DNA of 64,000 nt from Mercurialis annua (Eukaryota > Streptophyta > Magnoliopsida > Malpighiales > Euphorbiaceae): the NCBI RefSeq assembly GCF_937616625.2, contig NC_065570.1, forward strand, positions 68,041,665-68,105,664. The letters are read 5' to 3'. Position 1 is the first letter of the stretch. Each line of letters opens with the position of its first letter. The position numbers were made by a program, and so were the translations under genes. Positions 1 to 11,055 of the stretch are shown here, piece after piece. The notes beneath the pieces are model-generated. The model made no database searches. It was not told the DNA's origin and saw only the letters and a program-made list of their open reading frames with translations.

Positions 1-874
1 TACTGGGTGAGTTTGTTAGCATGTTTAGGACTACCGGTGCGCCGCACATGTGAGTGACACCGTGTCTTTTAATCAAGCCGTAGATTGTTGATGCGTCGAG
101 TTTACGGATGCAGATATTGGTCCCACCAATAGCCGCCATGCCCCACGGGAAACTCCATCCGTTTGCATGGAATATCGGTAGGGTCCACAAATAAACAGGC
201 TGATTAGGAATATTCCAATCAATCAAAGATTCAACGGTGATGATGAAAATACCTCTGTGAGAGTGTACTACGCCTTTAGGAGATGAAGTTGTGCCTGATG
301 TGTAGTTTAATATCATCGGGTCCCACTCGCTTAACGGCCGGACCCATTTAAATGATGTGTCACCTCTCTCCACCATACTTTCATAACTGCACCAAAAATC
401 AACGGTCAAAGATGAAAACTCGGGGGCCTCATCCCGATCGACGATGAGAACGAGTTTAGGCCGTTTTAAATCAGACGGAAACAGAGCGATAGCTTCCAGA
501 ATAAGATCACGGGAGAGGCAATCAACGAAGACGAGCTTCGATTCGCTGTGACGCAGGAGGATGGATATAGTACGCGCGTCGAGACGCGTGTTGATATTGT
601 TGAGAATTGCACCGGCCATGGGAATAGCGAACTGAAGCTCGTACATAGGAGGAGTATTGGGACAAATAACGGAAACCACATGGCCGGCGGTGAAACCGTA
701 GGATGAGAGAGAAGATGCAAGACGGAGACATCGTGTATGCGTCTGAGACCAGGTGTAGGTGGTGGTGTTGTAGGCGATAGAAATGCAATCGCCGTATACG
801 GTGGCTGCTCTTTCAAGGAAGGTAAGCGGCGTTAATGGAGATGAGTTAGCTGGTTTAGGCTTGAGCTCTTCCAT
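1..874 (-). CDS. acyl-activating enzyme, AMP-dependent acyl-CoA ligase (5' part only)
   Basis: The first 291 residues read without a break from an ATG at 874 to the window edge, so the C-terminal half lies outside. The protein starts MEELKPKPANSSPLTPLTFL, the usual opening of the plant AAE1-like clade. The AMP-binding P-loop motif YTSGTTSSPKG is at residues 191-201, followed by LPIFHANGW (about 232-240), a typical ligase core motif. Family members form an acyl-adenylate from a carboxylic acid and ATP and then transfer it to CoA; many of this clade are peroxisomal, but the C-terminal targeting tripeptide cannot be seen here. The substrate cannot be told from this part. No intron is present in the visible portion. 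A TATA-like site lies about 75 bp upstream. Assignment to the family is firm; the exact AAE paralogue is not. Confidence 0.93.
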   Translation of the reverse strand, partial: MEELKPKPANSSPLTPLTFLERAATVYGDCISIAYNTTTYTWSQTHTRCLRLASSLSSYGFTAGHVVSVICPNTPPMYELQFAIPMAGAILNNINTRLDARTISILLRHSESKLVFVDCLSRDLILEAIALFPSDLKRPKLVLIVDRDEAPEFSSLTVDFWCSYESMVERGDTSFKWVRPLSEWDPMILNYTSGTTSSPKGVVHSHRGIFIITVESLIDWNIPNQPVYLWTLPIFHANGWSFPWGMAAIGGTNICIRKLDASTIYGLIKRHGVTHMCGAPVVLNMLTNSPS

Positions 875-945
875 TACTGGTTTTGTTGAAAGGTAAATGG
901 AACTGGAGATGCGATGCGTTATTTTATTTGTTTTCTTATAAGGAA

Positions 946-955
946 AAATATATAG
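946..955 (-). promoter_or_regulatory. candidate TATA box of the acyl-activating enzyme gene
   Basis: On the minus strand the sequence reads CTATATATTT about 72-82 bp before the start codon at 874. This spacing would leave a short 5' leader of roughly 40-50 nt. It is inferred only from position and motif; AT-rich DNA gives such matches often. Confidence 0.4.
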
Positions 956-1669
956 TAGAAGATTGAAGACGTTTTCCAATTATATCATTATCTGATATGA
1001 AATAATCAAGATGGAATAAAACATTATTATCCATCTGGTGGTCTCATCTGATGGTGTATTATTTCACATCGAAATATGAAAATGATTTATAATAATTAAT
1101 ATAAAATAATTGTTTTACATAATTGAATTTATAAATTAATTTAATTGCTAAATAAAAAGTGGTCGGTTGTCGCATCTAAAAATACTCCTAATTCAGGGTT
1201 AAATAATTATGAATTGATCGAAGTTCAATTAATTTAAGTGAAATTGGGATGGAGTTGAATTATGAATATGTGATTTTGAAATAAATTTGATTTTGTGTGA
1301 AGATAAGGGTAAGTTGTGGGATTGACTCAGAGCATGGCATCTTATTAAAATGTTTGGACTTGCGTATCGATATATAATTCTTATTGGAGAAATAGACATG
1401 AATTGTTTTTTTTTTTTGAATAAATCCATTTTTTTTTAATTAAGAGGTGCTTCTAGTTCGGTCGGTACTTGAAATAATTTTATCTACTCCATATTAATAC
1501 CTGATGTGACAATCAAAAGGAGATGAATTAAAAATTAAACTTAAAAAATACATACTTCTTGAGAAAATTAGACGAACAAAATACTGACACGTGACGTAAA
1601 GAGAGACATTGAAAGTGGTATAAAATATTGGATTAAATAATATTTTCCTTATAGATTTGTCCAATTCAA
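956..1669. other. gene-free AT-rich stretch upstream of the acyl-activating enzyme
   Basis: The stretch holds short A/T runs and no credible coding region. The open frame on the minus strand at 1229-1429 has low-complexity composition and no recognisable domain. Nothing else is seen. Confidence 0.6.
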
Positions 1670-1682
1670 CATTTAATCGAAT

Positions 1683-2034
1683 TTTTTTTTTTTTTTTTTT
1701 TCAAAGGCAAATGCTTCATTAATAGAAGTGTCAAAAGTACAGAATATGTGACTCCTCAACATAACTGAGAGAGCCAGTCTAAAAGTAAATGATGATTACT
1801 GCAGAAGCAGTCATCGAGAAGGGCTTGTTTGGCCACCATGTGGGCCACCCAATTACAATCACGACGGACATACTGAAATCTAACTTCTGAGAATTGAGAA
1901 ATTAGGCTAATGATATCAATTAAGACCACTCCAGCATCTCTGTCGTCGGTACAGGAGGAATTAACTGCATTAATAAGAACCTGACAATCACCTTCAAAAA
2001 TTAAATGATGATAATCTGTTTGCAGCAATTCCTC
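1683..2034 (-). mobile_element. 5'-truncated LINE retrotransposon with poly(A) tail
   Basis: A run of T at 1682-1701 on the plus strand is the poly(A) tail of a minus-strand element. Just upstream of the tail, 1756-2037 encodes the end of a plant RNase H-like domain, with FEGDCQVLINAVN near its start and the closing pattern RRDCNWVAHMVAKQA. A perfect 13-bp TSD (CATTTAATCGAAT) flanks it at 1670-1682 and 2035-2047. Tail, 5' truncation and TSD together identify target-primed LINE insertion. The intact TSD and clean reading frame suggest a young copy. It cannot move on its own, because reverse transcriptase and endonuclease are missing. Confidence 0.88.
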
Positions 2035-2037
2035 CAT
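1756..2037 (-). pseudogene. RNase H-like domain fragment of a LINE (93 codons)
   Basis: This is the only coding remnant of the LINE. The frame is open and resembles the C-terminal RNase H domain of plant L1-type LINEs (domain of the RVT_3 kind): a conserved Asp follows FEG, and a late Asn-Trp-x-Ala-His block is present. Its apparent ATG (2035-2037) lies in the target-site duplication and not in the element, so the start is an accident of insertion. The catalytic N-terminal part of the domain is missing, so no activity is expected. Confidence 0.75.
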
Positions 2038-2047
2038 TTAATCGAAT

Positions 2048-3209
2048 GTTACAAAATATAAAGTGTCTTTAATTCTAATTAGACTGAAACTTAAATAAAT
2101 AATCACTAGATAAACATTTTAGATGGCGTGTGTTCTTTTGTTAGTTAATTCTCTAGTAAACAATTTTGATATAAATGGAAAATTATTTATTTTTAGTATT
2201 AAACACATGAGTTCTTAAAGTATTGTTATTTTAATTGGTGACTACAATTTATTTTTATTTTATTTTAATTATTATTATCTTATTTTATGTTAATTTTTAT
2301 TGAACTTAAAAGATAAAAAAAATGTGTGAAAATTTATATTGATCGAGAGAGCTTATTTTTATGAATTTATATCACTGTTAAACCTGACCCGATGATTATA
2401 TCACTATCATAGATAGTAGAGAGTTAAAGATTTAAGGTTCGACCGGAATCCAACTGAATTAAACTGTATTATAAAACTATATTAATTTTTTTTGTATAAT
2501 TTACAATAATAACAACAAGAACTATTAGAATATCCACTTTGTATATCACACTTAAATATAGATGTGAATATGGAATTTAAAATGTTTTGATGGCTACATG
2601 AGCAGTCGGCATATCTCATTTAGTCGAGCTCAATCCCAGGCAACAATATTTGATTTCTCTCTTATTTCAACGTGAAAATTATTAAAAATTTGAAATAAAA
2701 CACTTTCATATACTTTATTATTTTTTTGGTTTTTTTAAAGATAATTTTTTTGAGAAAATAACAAGAAAACCAACAATTTCATACCTTTTTTCGTTAAATA
2801 CAAATTAAACTATTTTGTTTACATTTGTTATCATGTTTCTTACATTCTTACCAACTTTCTTATTACTTTTCATCAGCACCATGTCTTACCTAAAGACTAC
2901 ACGTGACATATTGAGGGAGAAGGGAGCAAAATCCAGTGCGGACAATCACATTAATTAAGCTACACCTTTTCAAAGTGTTGGTTTCTTTTAAAAGGATTAA
3001 TATGATATTGTTGTACTATTTTGTCCTTTTGCTATTTTGTTATTCTCTCTATAACTTATCTCTGCAATTTTTGTTATCTACCATATTTCTCCATTTTTTT
3101 GATAATTTGGTATTTTATCTTTTTGCTAATTTATCAGTTTTCACTTTTTGTTTTTCATTTTTGTTAACAGAGAAGTTCGATTTATGAAAAAACATCGATG
3201 CAAAAAAAA
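2048..3209. other. gene-free AT-rich stretch
   Basis: There is no gene here. Around 2340-2480 and 2590-2660 are short patches that resemble degraded tRNA-derived SINE B-boxes, too decayed to call. The plus-strand open frame at 2936-3187 is a T-rich artefact full of Phe and Leu. Confidence 0.5.
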
Positions 3210-4640
3210 TTTAAAAATAATCAAACATATAATTTGATACATCTCGATACATATTTGATATATATTCGATCGTTCAAAACATTTTTTTTCATATTTACAA
3301 TTTTTTTAGTTTTATTACATAATTCATATCAATATATTTGATACATCTCCGATACATATTTATTGTTTGGTGCATATTCATAACATTTAAAGATGGTAAA
3401 ATTTAGTTAAAAATTAATATTTTTGTTGGAAATAACCCTTGATTTGCTAGTTAATATGAATTTAAATTTTTAATGAATTGAGTTCAATTTTTTTTTATCT
3501 TTTAATGTTTAGATAGTGCATTTTCGGATATGTTATTGTTGGTAATGTTATTTTATAGTGCTTATTGAATTCTAACCGACTATATTTAATGGCAATTCGA
3601 ATATATTTTTAATATATCTCTGATACACAATTTATACATGATAAATACATATTTGATACATTAATTATATTAACTGACAAATTCGATTGGTTCGTTTTTA
3701 TATTGTAAAAAGCTTATATACATATATAATAACACTAATTAAAATGAATTTTCTAGTGTTTATTAAATTCTAATCGACTATATTTAATTATAATTCAAAT
3801 ATATTTTTAATACATATCTGATACACAATTTATACATGATAGATACATATTTGATACATTAATTGAATTAACTGACTAATCGATTGATTCGCTTTTATAT
3901 TTAAAAAAAACTTATAATTAATATTATTATATTTATTGTTTTATATATATTTGATCAGTTTGTTTTCATTATTTGACTGAAAGTCCCAAGGTGGAAGAAA
4001 TGAGAAAGACGAGTATAAGTGCAAAATATTCGATAAATATTTGATACATCTCCGATATATATTTAATGCATCTTGTATACATACGTGATACATTTTCGAT
4101 ACATAATTTATACGTGGTATTTATAAAAAAATATTAAACATGATAGATATATTTTTTAAATGTACTTAATAAATACATCACTGATACATAATTTATACAC
4201 GATAGATATATTTTTAAATATATTTAAATATATACATGATAGATACATTTTTACTAAATTTATACAAGATATATATTTAAATAGATATATGATATATACA
4301 GTTTTATTACACTTATTTTTTACACTTATTTGATACATTTTGCGACGTATCAAATTTTTTATTACATGTATTATATATTTATTTTAATATATGTTTGATA
4401 CATATTCGATACATAATTTACACATGAGAAATATATTATTCATGCATTAGACCCGTGTTCGGTATGTATGAACAATATATTCGATAATAATTAATAAAAT
4501 TATTTTTAGTACATATTTGATAAATCTTCGATACATAATTTATACATGAAAAATATATTATTCATGCATCGGACCCGTGTCCGATATATATCAATATTAT
4601 ATTTGTTTGATACATCATTGATACACAATTATTTATTGTT
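3210..4640. repeat. degenerate GATACAT-rich satellite-like block
   Basis: The motif GATACAT and close variants (CGATACATAATT, TTGATACAT) recur dozens of times at irregular spacing. Larger duplications lie inside: about 3554-3720 is repeated at 3752-3918 with an offset of 198 bp, and about 4390-4480 is repeated at 4510-4605 (shared core around ATATATTATTCATGCAT). No coding potential is seen. It looks like decaying local tandem duplication. Confidence 0.75.
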
Positions 4641-4883
4641 AGTTAATTAAACTAATTTTTTACTTTTTGTAAATATTATTTTGAATAATTTTGTGGATTA
4701 TTGTTATATTTGTAAATGTACAGAAATAATAAAATACTATAAATAATCAGTATATATTTTTAAAAAATAAATAGATTACTATCAATTTTTTTTTTGAAAT
4801 GATGTCTCAGAGATGTATCAGAGATGTATCATATGATATTACAAAACTGTGTCTATAATTTGTTGATGCTTGCTTGCTATAGG

Positions 4884-4950
4884 TGCTGACGCGCTGACGC
4901 GCTCTGACGTGCTGACGCGTTATGACGCGCGCTGACGCGCTCTGACACGA
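4884..4950. repeat. short GC-rich tandem repeat of GCTGACGCGC
   Basis: About eight degenerate copies of TGACGCGC or TGACGTGC, spaced 8-12 bp apart, form an abrupt GC-rich island in AT-rich DNA. Each unit contains TGACG, the core bound by TGA-type bZIP factors. Binding is only an inference from the core motif. No gene starts nearby, so a regulatory role is unsupported. Confidence 0.7.
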
Positions 4951-6130
4951 AAATCACATGTGCTAGTTGTTGTTATTCCTTTTTATTAAGATGGTATTAT
5001 GCTTGCCATGTGTCACCTATTTAATGGAATGGTGTTTGTTGTAAACTTTTTTGCTTTTGTGGTAGGAATGATAAATAAGGGAGTTAGGTGACAATGTGTG
5101 AAATGTTGAGTTATTTTTGTGGTATTTTTGTGATCTTCTCAATTTTTTTTATGTAGGGCAAGCATTCCGATCAGACGGTTGGACCGGCTAGTCATGTTCA
5201 AGTTTTTTTTCTTTTTATAGTGGCCCTGTTCAAGTTTGACAACCATGATTTATATTGTTGAACTTTGAAATTTGAGTTTGAATTCCAAAAAGCATCTGGT
5301 TTTATGAGTGGTTGTGTCGTTTGTTTGATCAGCTGGTTGTTTAACTATGGTTTGGATGAGCACTTATCACTACTTTTATTTTTTTTTAATGTTATAGTGT
5401 TCATATGTAACATTTTTATTCAATTAAATGTCTTTTTAATTTCAGTCGTCATCTTTATAGTATTTATTATTAACATTAAAATATTGATTATTACTGCTAT
5501 AAATATTTATTAATGTCATTAATAACTGTTACTGTTACTAATATTTTTATCTATATAAACTATTATGATTTTATTTGAAGAGTTACATATTTTATACATA
5601 GCTATTCTTGAGTCGAATTTCTTTCTCTCCGAATTTTCGAGCAATACGAGTGTGCAATTAGAACAATTTAGTACAACGTAATACAATTTGAATTGATTGA
5701 CTGGATATGTTATTCTTTATGGGAACAACGTGGTTAATCGGTCTTGCACAAAAACGTTTATAAAATAACGACTTAGTTTGCGACTTGATCTCATTTTTTA
5801 TTTAGTTATTTGTGAAAATCCTCCACAATGCATGTAAATGATAGCAGAATTCAGATGATATTTTTTTTATGAATCTGAATTTTATTTTTTGATGAATTCA
5901 TTCGGATTCAGATGATATTTATGGTGTGAAATCCTTGTAATCGGACGGTTTGATACATTGCAAGATAGGCAAAGAAAATATTATGAGTGGATGAATAAAA
6001 ATGGGAAAGATGTGCATTTGACTGAATATCCATGATTTTTGGGATTTTCCGGATCTACTCAAATATTCATTGGAATCATTGGAACGAAGGAGATGATGGA
6101 TGGTGTATGAATATAAAACAAAAAGAATAG
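4951..6130. other. gene-free AT-rich stretch
   Basis: No gene or clear element is seen. The open frame at 5265-5513 is Ile/Phe-rich low-complexity translation. A short inverted duplication built on TCAGATGATATTT lies near 5848-5920. Confidence 0.5.
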
Positions 6131-6137
6131 TGATAAG

Positions 6138-6925
6138 CCATAAAGGGATAAAATATTATAATAATAATTTTTTTATAATTGAATAATTAGACTTTACTAT
6201 TTTATCCTTATAGGTATATGCATTAGAAAAGGATAAGTTAATTTTTTATATAGCCACTAATTTTAGCATTAATGGTTCTATACGGATAGATTTTATCCCT
6301 TTATCTTTAGTGAATACTGATAAAGGGATAAAATTTATCCAGATAAAATGACATAATAGTAAATTTTTTATAATTGCATGAATGGGCTTTACTGTTTTAC
6401 TATTATAGAAATATGCATTGAAAAAGGATAAATTAGTCTTTTGTATAGCCATTAATTCTAGCATTAATGGTTCTATCCATATAAATTATTCCTTTTATTT
6501 TTAGTGAAGTAGTGACAAAGGTATAAAATCTATCCGGATAGAATAGTATAATTGTAATCCTTTTTATAATTAAATGGCTGGACTTTACTATTTTATCCAA
6601 GTATATATATTGGAAAAAGATAAGTTATTTTTTCGTATAACCATTACTTTTAGCATTAATGGTTTCAGATAGATTCTATCATTTATCTTTAGTGAAAAAA
6701 AAGGATAATAATAAAGGGAGAAAATCTATCCGCATAGAATAGTATAATAGTAATTTTTTCATAATTATATGACTAGGGGTTACAGTTTTATCCTTATAAG
6801 TATATGCATTGAAAAAGTATAGTCATTAATTTTTAGCATTGATGATTCTATGCTAAAGGGATAAAATCTATTCGAATAGAATAGCATATAGTAACTCTTT
6901 TTATAATTGAATGACTGGACTTTTT
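6138..6925. repeat. tandem array of about 190-bp units with terminal inverted repeats
   Basis: Four units and a partial fifth begin near 6138, 6318, 6512, 6703 and 6854. Each unit opens with a version of GATAAAGGGATAAAATCTATC and closes with the inverse (GATAGATTTTATCCCTTTATC), so every unit is itself an inverted-repeat element, like a MITE. Conserved inner blocks include TTTTTATAATTGAATGACTGG and TAGCATTAATGGTTCTATCC. Units differ by scattered substitutions and small indels, so the array is not recent. No coding potential is seen. Confidence 0.8.
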
Positions 6926-6983
6926 AAAGTTAAGTTGAAGTATGAGTTTCTAAAATAAGTTAAGTAAATAAAGATAAGAGTTA

Positions 6984-7234
6984 CTCTTTCCGTTTCTTAA
7001 CAATTGACGTTTTAAGTTTGTGCATATAAATTAAGAAATGTTTTTATTGCATATGAAATGTATGCAATAACTCATATAAGCATTTATTAGCTTTGAATTG
7101 TTTCAAAAGTAGCATGTCTAAATAAGTGTAAAATAGAAAAAATGATTGTTAAAGTGCATTGGTAATGAAAAACACCATACAAATTGGAACAAATATTTCT
7201 TTGTAGAACGTCATTTAATATAAAATGGAGGGAG
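6984..7234. mobile_element. Stowaway-like MITE
   Basis: The left end CTCTTTCCGTTTCTTAACAA and the inverse of the right end CTCCCTCCATTTTATATTAA form imperfect terminal inverted repeats of about 30 bp carrying the classic CTCCCTCCG-type tip. A TA dinucleotide flanks each end, as expected for Tc1/mariner Stowaway MITEs. There is no coding capacity. Confidence 0.75.
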
Positions 7235-8832
7235 TATTATTTAACCCTTCTATGTTTAAATAATAATAAAATAAATAACCCTTTTCTATTTAAAAAATAA
7301 TAAAATAAAATAACCCTTCTATGTTTAAAAAATAATAAAAATAAAATACGGTTAAAAAATAATATTCCAATTTGGTGGATTGGCATATGAAGATTGAGGA
7401 GGGTTGAGAAAGATTTTTCAACTGTCTAAAATCCTTAAAAAGAATTCTTAAACGGAAATTGGAATTTTTCAATCCCCGTCAACTTTTACTAACTCTCATA
7501 TTGGCTTGAGTTAATTTTTGCCACCATGTTTTTTAAAGCGAGAAAACAAAAAATCAAACTTGGAACTCTCAGATAGCGGATTGTTGCCATCGTTTTCAAC
7601 CATACAAGCAAATTAATTTGTCAGTTGATAACAGGTCAAACCAATCTCAATAAGGTTGTCTGCAGCTACTGCATAATCGCCAATGTTGCTATTAATAAGG
7701 AAGTGAGTTAGAGTTCGAGTTCTGAGTTTCGAGTTCCGCTCATGCTTGTTGAATAATTACAACTTCTTTGTACTGTTTTTCTCAAGTCTCTTAATTATCA
7801 AAATAAGTTTCCCTCTCTACCACTCTTCAAAAGACAGCATCACAGGTCTCCAAAATCTAATTCCGCCTTCACAACTTGCAAAGATTATTGCTGAAACTTC
7901 GTCATTTGATGACTGCAACTCAGAAGTTTGAATTCATTCCTGCACGCCAATAATAACTCGATTTAGAAGGGGGTAAAATCAACTGATACAAGGAAGACCT
8001 TAATTGCCTGAAAGCATCAACATCCATTCTGAAAGACCTTTACAGCGCATTCAAACAATCTATTTAGCTTGTGATAACATATTATTAAATTCACTAATAC
8101 AGCTAGAAAGTATGGTTGGGATAGCTTCTTGAATCCTACGATTCAGCATTTCATTTTCCGTTTCCAGAAACATTTAGGAAACTCCTAAACTCTATATGTA
8201 TAGCCTATTCTCTTAAAAATGTTGTTTTGCCGCTACTGTTTCGGCATTTCTCGACTCATTGTTTCCGTACCACATAGGTAATGATAACCCACTCATAAGA
8301 GGGTAATCCCTATTATATGAAAGGCACTGGCATTGGTTCACCTCAAACCCTGCAATTGGCCATTTCAGTTAGGTTTGCATGATAAGTTGATATTCATTCT
8401 GATAAACCCACTCGCGCATTTCCATGATTCCTACCAATCAAAATCTAAAAGAACTTCTAAAATCACACTACTCACATCTCTGCACAGGCTAGCAATTTCC
8501 GACAAATAAACACTTCGAGTCAGACAATTAAAGTTGAGATTTAATAATTGAACCTCACTTTTCTCAAGACAAAAGTAACCATATCCTTTTTAAACTTCAA
8601 CATCTTGGGTATGCACCACTATCATAATTCCCCGATACAAAGTAACACATCAAATTCCACTCCTAGCTATGGCTAAAGTTTCCCATAATGGTAAAGCAGA
8701 GAATAGACAAAATATTAAGAAAAAGTAGATTCCTACTAATTAAACATCACATCTCAAGCCAATTTGACAACAATCTAAGCTATTCAAATTGCTGAAAAAA
8801 ATTAAAGATATAAAGCTGATAACACTAGATGG
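7235..8832. other. gene-free stretch, possible distal 3' region of the F-box locus
   Basis: At 7240-7350 a short stretch repeats AATAACCCTTCTATGTTTAAA three times in degenerate form. The remainder is slightly less AT-rich than the flanks, but no coding exon could be established. It may include untranslated exons of the F-box gene; RNA evidence would be needed. Confidence 0.4.
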
Positions 8833-8840
8833 AGTAGCAT

Positions 8841-8965
8841 TAGGGGTGTTCAAATATGAGTTATATGCGGGTTATAAAATTTAGATTTTTTTTTGGATAT
8901 TGGCCCACTAAATAATGGGCTCTTAAAATTTTATAACCCACATAAACCAAATTTGAACACCCCTA
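8841..8965. mobile_element. 125-bp hAT-type MITE
   Basis: The ends are TAGGGGTGTTCAAATTTGG-like and inverse, with inverted repeats extending about 40 bp on each side. A perfect 8-bp duplication AGTAGCAT flanks it at 8833-8840 and 8966-8973. TSD length and TAGGGGTG tips place it in the hAT superfamily. Confidence 0.88.
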
Positions 8966-8973
8966 AGTAGCAT

Positions 8974-10210
8974 CGTCAACTAATTTTTTACGTCTACTCA
9001 ATATGAAATTGCTTAGGAAGAATATTTTAACCCTACAAAATGACCAGCATAGAGTATATGAATTAAATGTTTAAATAAACTCACCTAACAGATTTCAGAA
9101 TTTTAATTGTGATTTTATTGAAAGATAAGAAACATGCATAGTTTGGATGACACTGCACAGGTGCACAAGCCAAAGAAGATGCGAAACAAAAAAGTATACT
9201 GCTTAGAAATAAAAAAGCATGTCAAGGAAAGCTATCGCACAATAAAAAGTATGATATTTGTTTTCTCTACGAAAAATGGTAGGAAAAAAATATATTAAAA
9301 TAGTAAAGACCATGGCAATATCTACTACAAAAATGGCAACCCAATCTAAGGTTAAGGCCACAAAGATGATACGGCTACCTCTACTCTCAATTTAACCACA
9401 TTTCCTAAGGAAAAATGCATTTGTGAAAACCATTTGTATGTCTGCCACATAATAATCGATATGTTAATTTTTTTCGCCAAACTTTACTGTCACAACATGC
9501 ACAGTCGCACAGAACCAAAACCCTATGTTATTAATGCAGCATAGGTATTTGAGATCAGTATTCAAGAATATAAGAGCCTAAAGTAACCAATTTTAATTCA
9601 AGATTTGAGCTTGCGTTCTGGCTTAATACTAGTCAATGATCTTTCAGGCAAGGGACATGCTCTTAAGCTATAGGGTCAAGCACAGGAATGACAAGACACA
9701 ATAAGCCCATTTAGCTCTTTTGCGTTTTACCATAGGAAGCCTATTTCAATTTTCCCTACTTGTAGAACATATGTATTATTTTTGATATGATTACCAAAAG
9801 AACTTAAAGGGAGCAAGCTGTCTCTAGATGTCACTGCACCTAAAAAGGCATCAAAAGCTTTTATGTTGAGCTGCATTGTGAAATGATCACCATGCAAAAA
9901 TCAAAATGGTCTTTAACAAGCTCTAACAAAGGTGGATGTCTAATTCGTAAACACCTACAAAACATTCCTAATATGAGCCGTAAGCAATCTGAAACAGCAT
10001 GTCAGCAAGGATCACTAGCAACCCTTGCTGGGTCAGTGTTTCAACACTTATAACAATAAGACACCCACAAGCTCCTTTATGCAGTTGAAATATTCAAAAA
10101 AAAAAAAGACTCATCGAAACCAATTATAAGAAGAATAGACTGGGAGTTATCAAGTAACACAGCTTAGAAGCCTTTCCTAGTCAATTACTAATTATTTTAA
10201 AAAAAGAGTC
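8974..10210. other. no gene seen; probable 3' non-coding region of the F-box transcription unit
   Basis: No open frame of note and no transposon ends were recognised. It lies just downstream of the candidate last exon of the minus-strand F-box gene. Confidence 0.35.
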
Positions 10211-10337
10211 TTACAGTTCATCTTTTGCGAGCCGATTACCCTCTTCCCCGTCATCATTTAATCCAAGTGAACGAATGAATAATTCAATAAATGAGAGGCC
10301 AGTTCCAGATGACTGTTGCGGTTTAGAATTCGCTGAC
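10211..10337 (-). other. candidate 3' exon of the F-box gene
   Basis: On the minus strand a polypyrimidine-poor acceptor ending TTCAG precedes 10337. The F-box reading frame has a good donor (GTAAGC) at 11064, and joining 11065 to 10337 would add Val-Ser-Glu-Phe and a stop at 10323. Reading through the intron instead adds Val-Ser and a stop. A different frame of the same exon stays open for about 40 codons (10211-10335) and ends in Lys-Asp-Glu-Leu. Which frame is used, if any, cannot be decided without transcripts. Confidence 0.4.
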
Positions 10338-11055
10338 CTGAATCAGTAAATGTTATATTATGACATGGAAGCTTCATACGGAGGAAAAATTAACTAAGAA
10401 TGTTCATATACATTTGAAACATTGATTAGAGAACATGAGATCAGCAGCTCAAAAAAATGTTAGTATCCCAAAATTTATTGATAAAATCTCAAAGGATACA
10501 TGAAAATGGTGCAGTAGTCCGCTTAAAATGTGAAAAAGAAATTCATATAGCTGACCCCAACTAGTTTGCAGTTGAAGCTTACTTCAATTCATAATAGTAA
10601 TATAGTGTAAGGATTGAAGCTAAGTTGAGTTCATTATAGTTTAAGAGCACAAAAACATAATTCAAGACACCTCAAAATCCGAGAAAAAAAATAGAGAAAA
10701 GGGACTATTAAAGTTGATAAAACTGGAGAACAATTTTTCATTAAATTTTCTTCAACCTAAATAATATATTAACTTGAAAAAAGAATTTCAATATGAAAAG
10801 ATCAAATTAATTGCAAGAATAATGGTAACATTTAGATAGTTAGCCACAACTTAAACAATACAATAGGAAGATAAAAAGAAAACCGCAACTTTAAAATAAA
10901 AAATAAATTTTAAATACATTGCCATGTTCAGCAAATACCATCAAAGGTCAGAGTTTGAAATATAAAAAGTATGACTTCTAACAAAAATTATGTGTATACT
11001 ATTCCATCAGAATATCTGACGGCTTAAACAATGCAATGAAACTTCCACAGCAAGT

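Noticed and set aside
3210..4640. CRISPR-like array (short motif repeated at intervals)
   Set aside because: Motif spacing is irregular, spacers are themselves related, and the context is a plant nuclear genome.
5265..5513. Open frame of 82 codons, hydrophobic
   Set aside because: It is Phe/Ile/Val-rich translation of T-rich DNA with no start context or homology that I can see.
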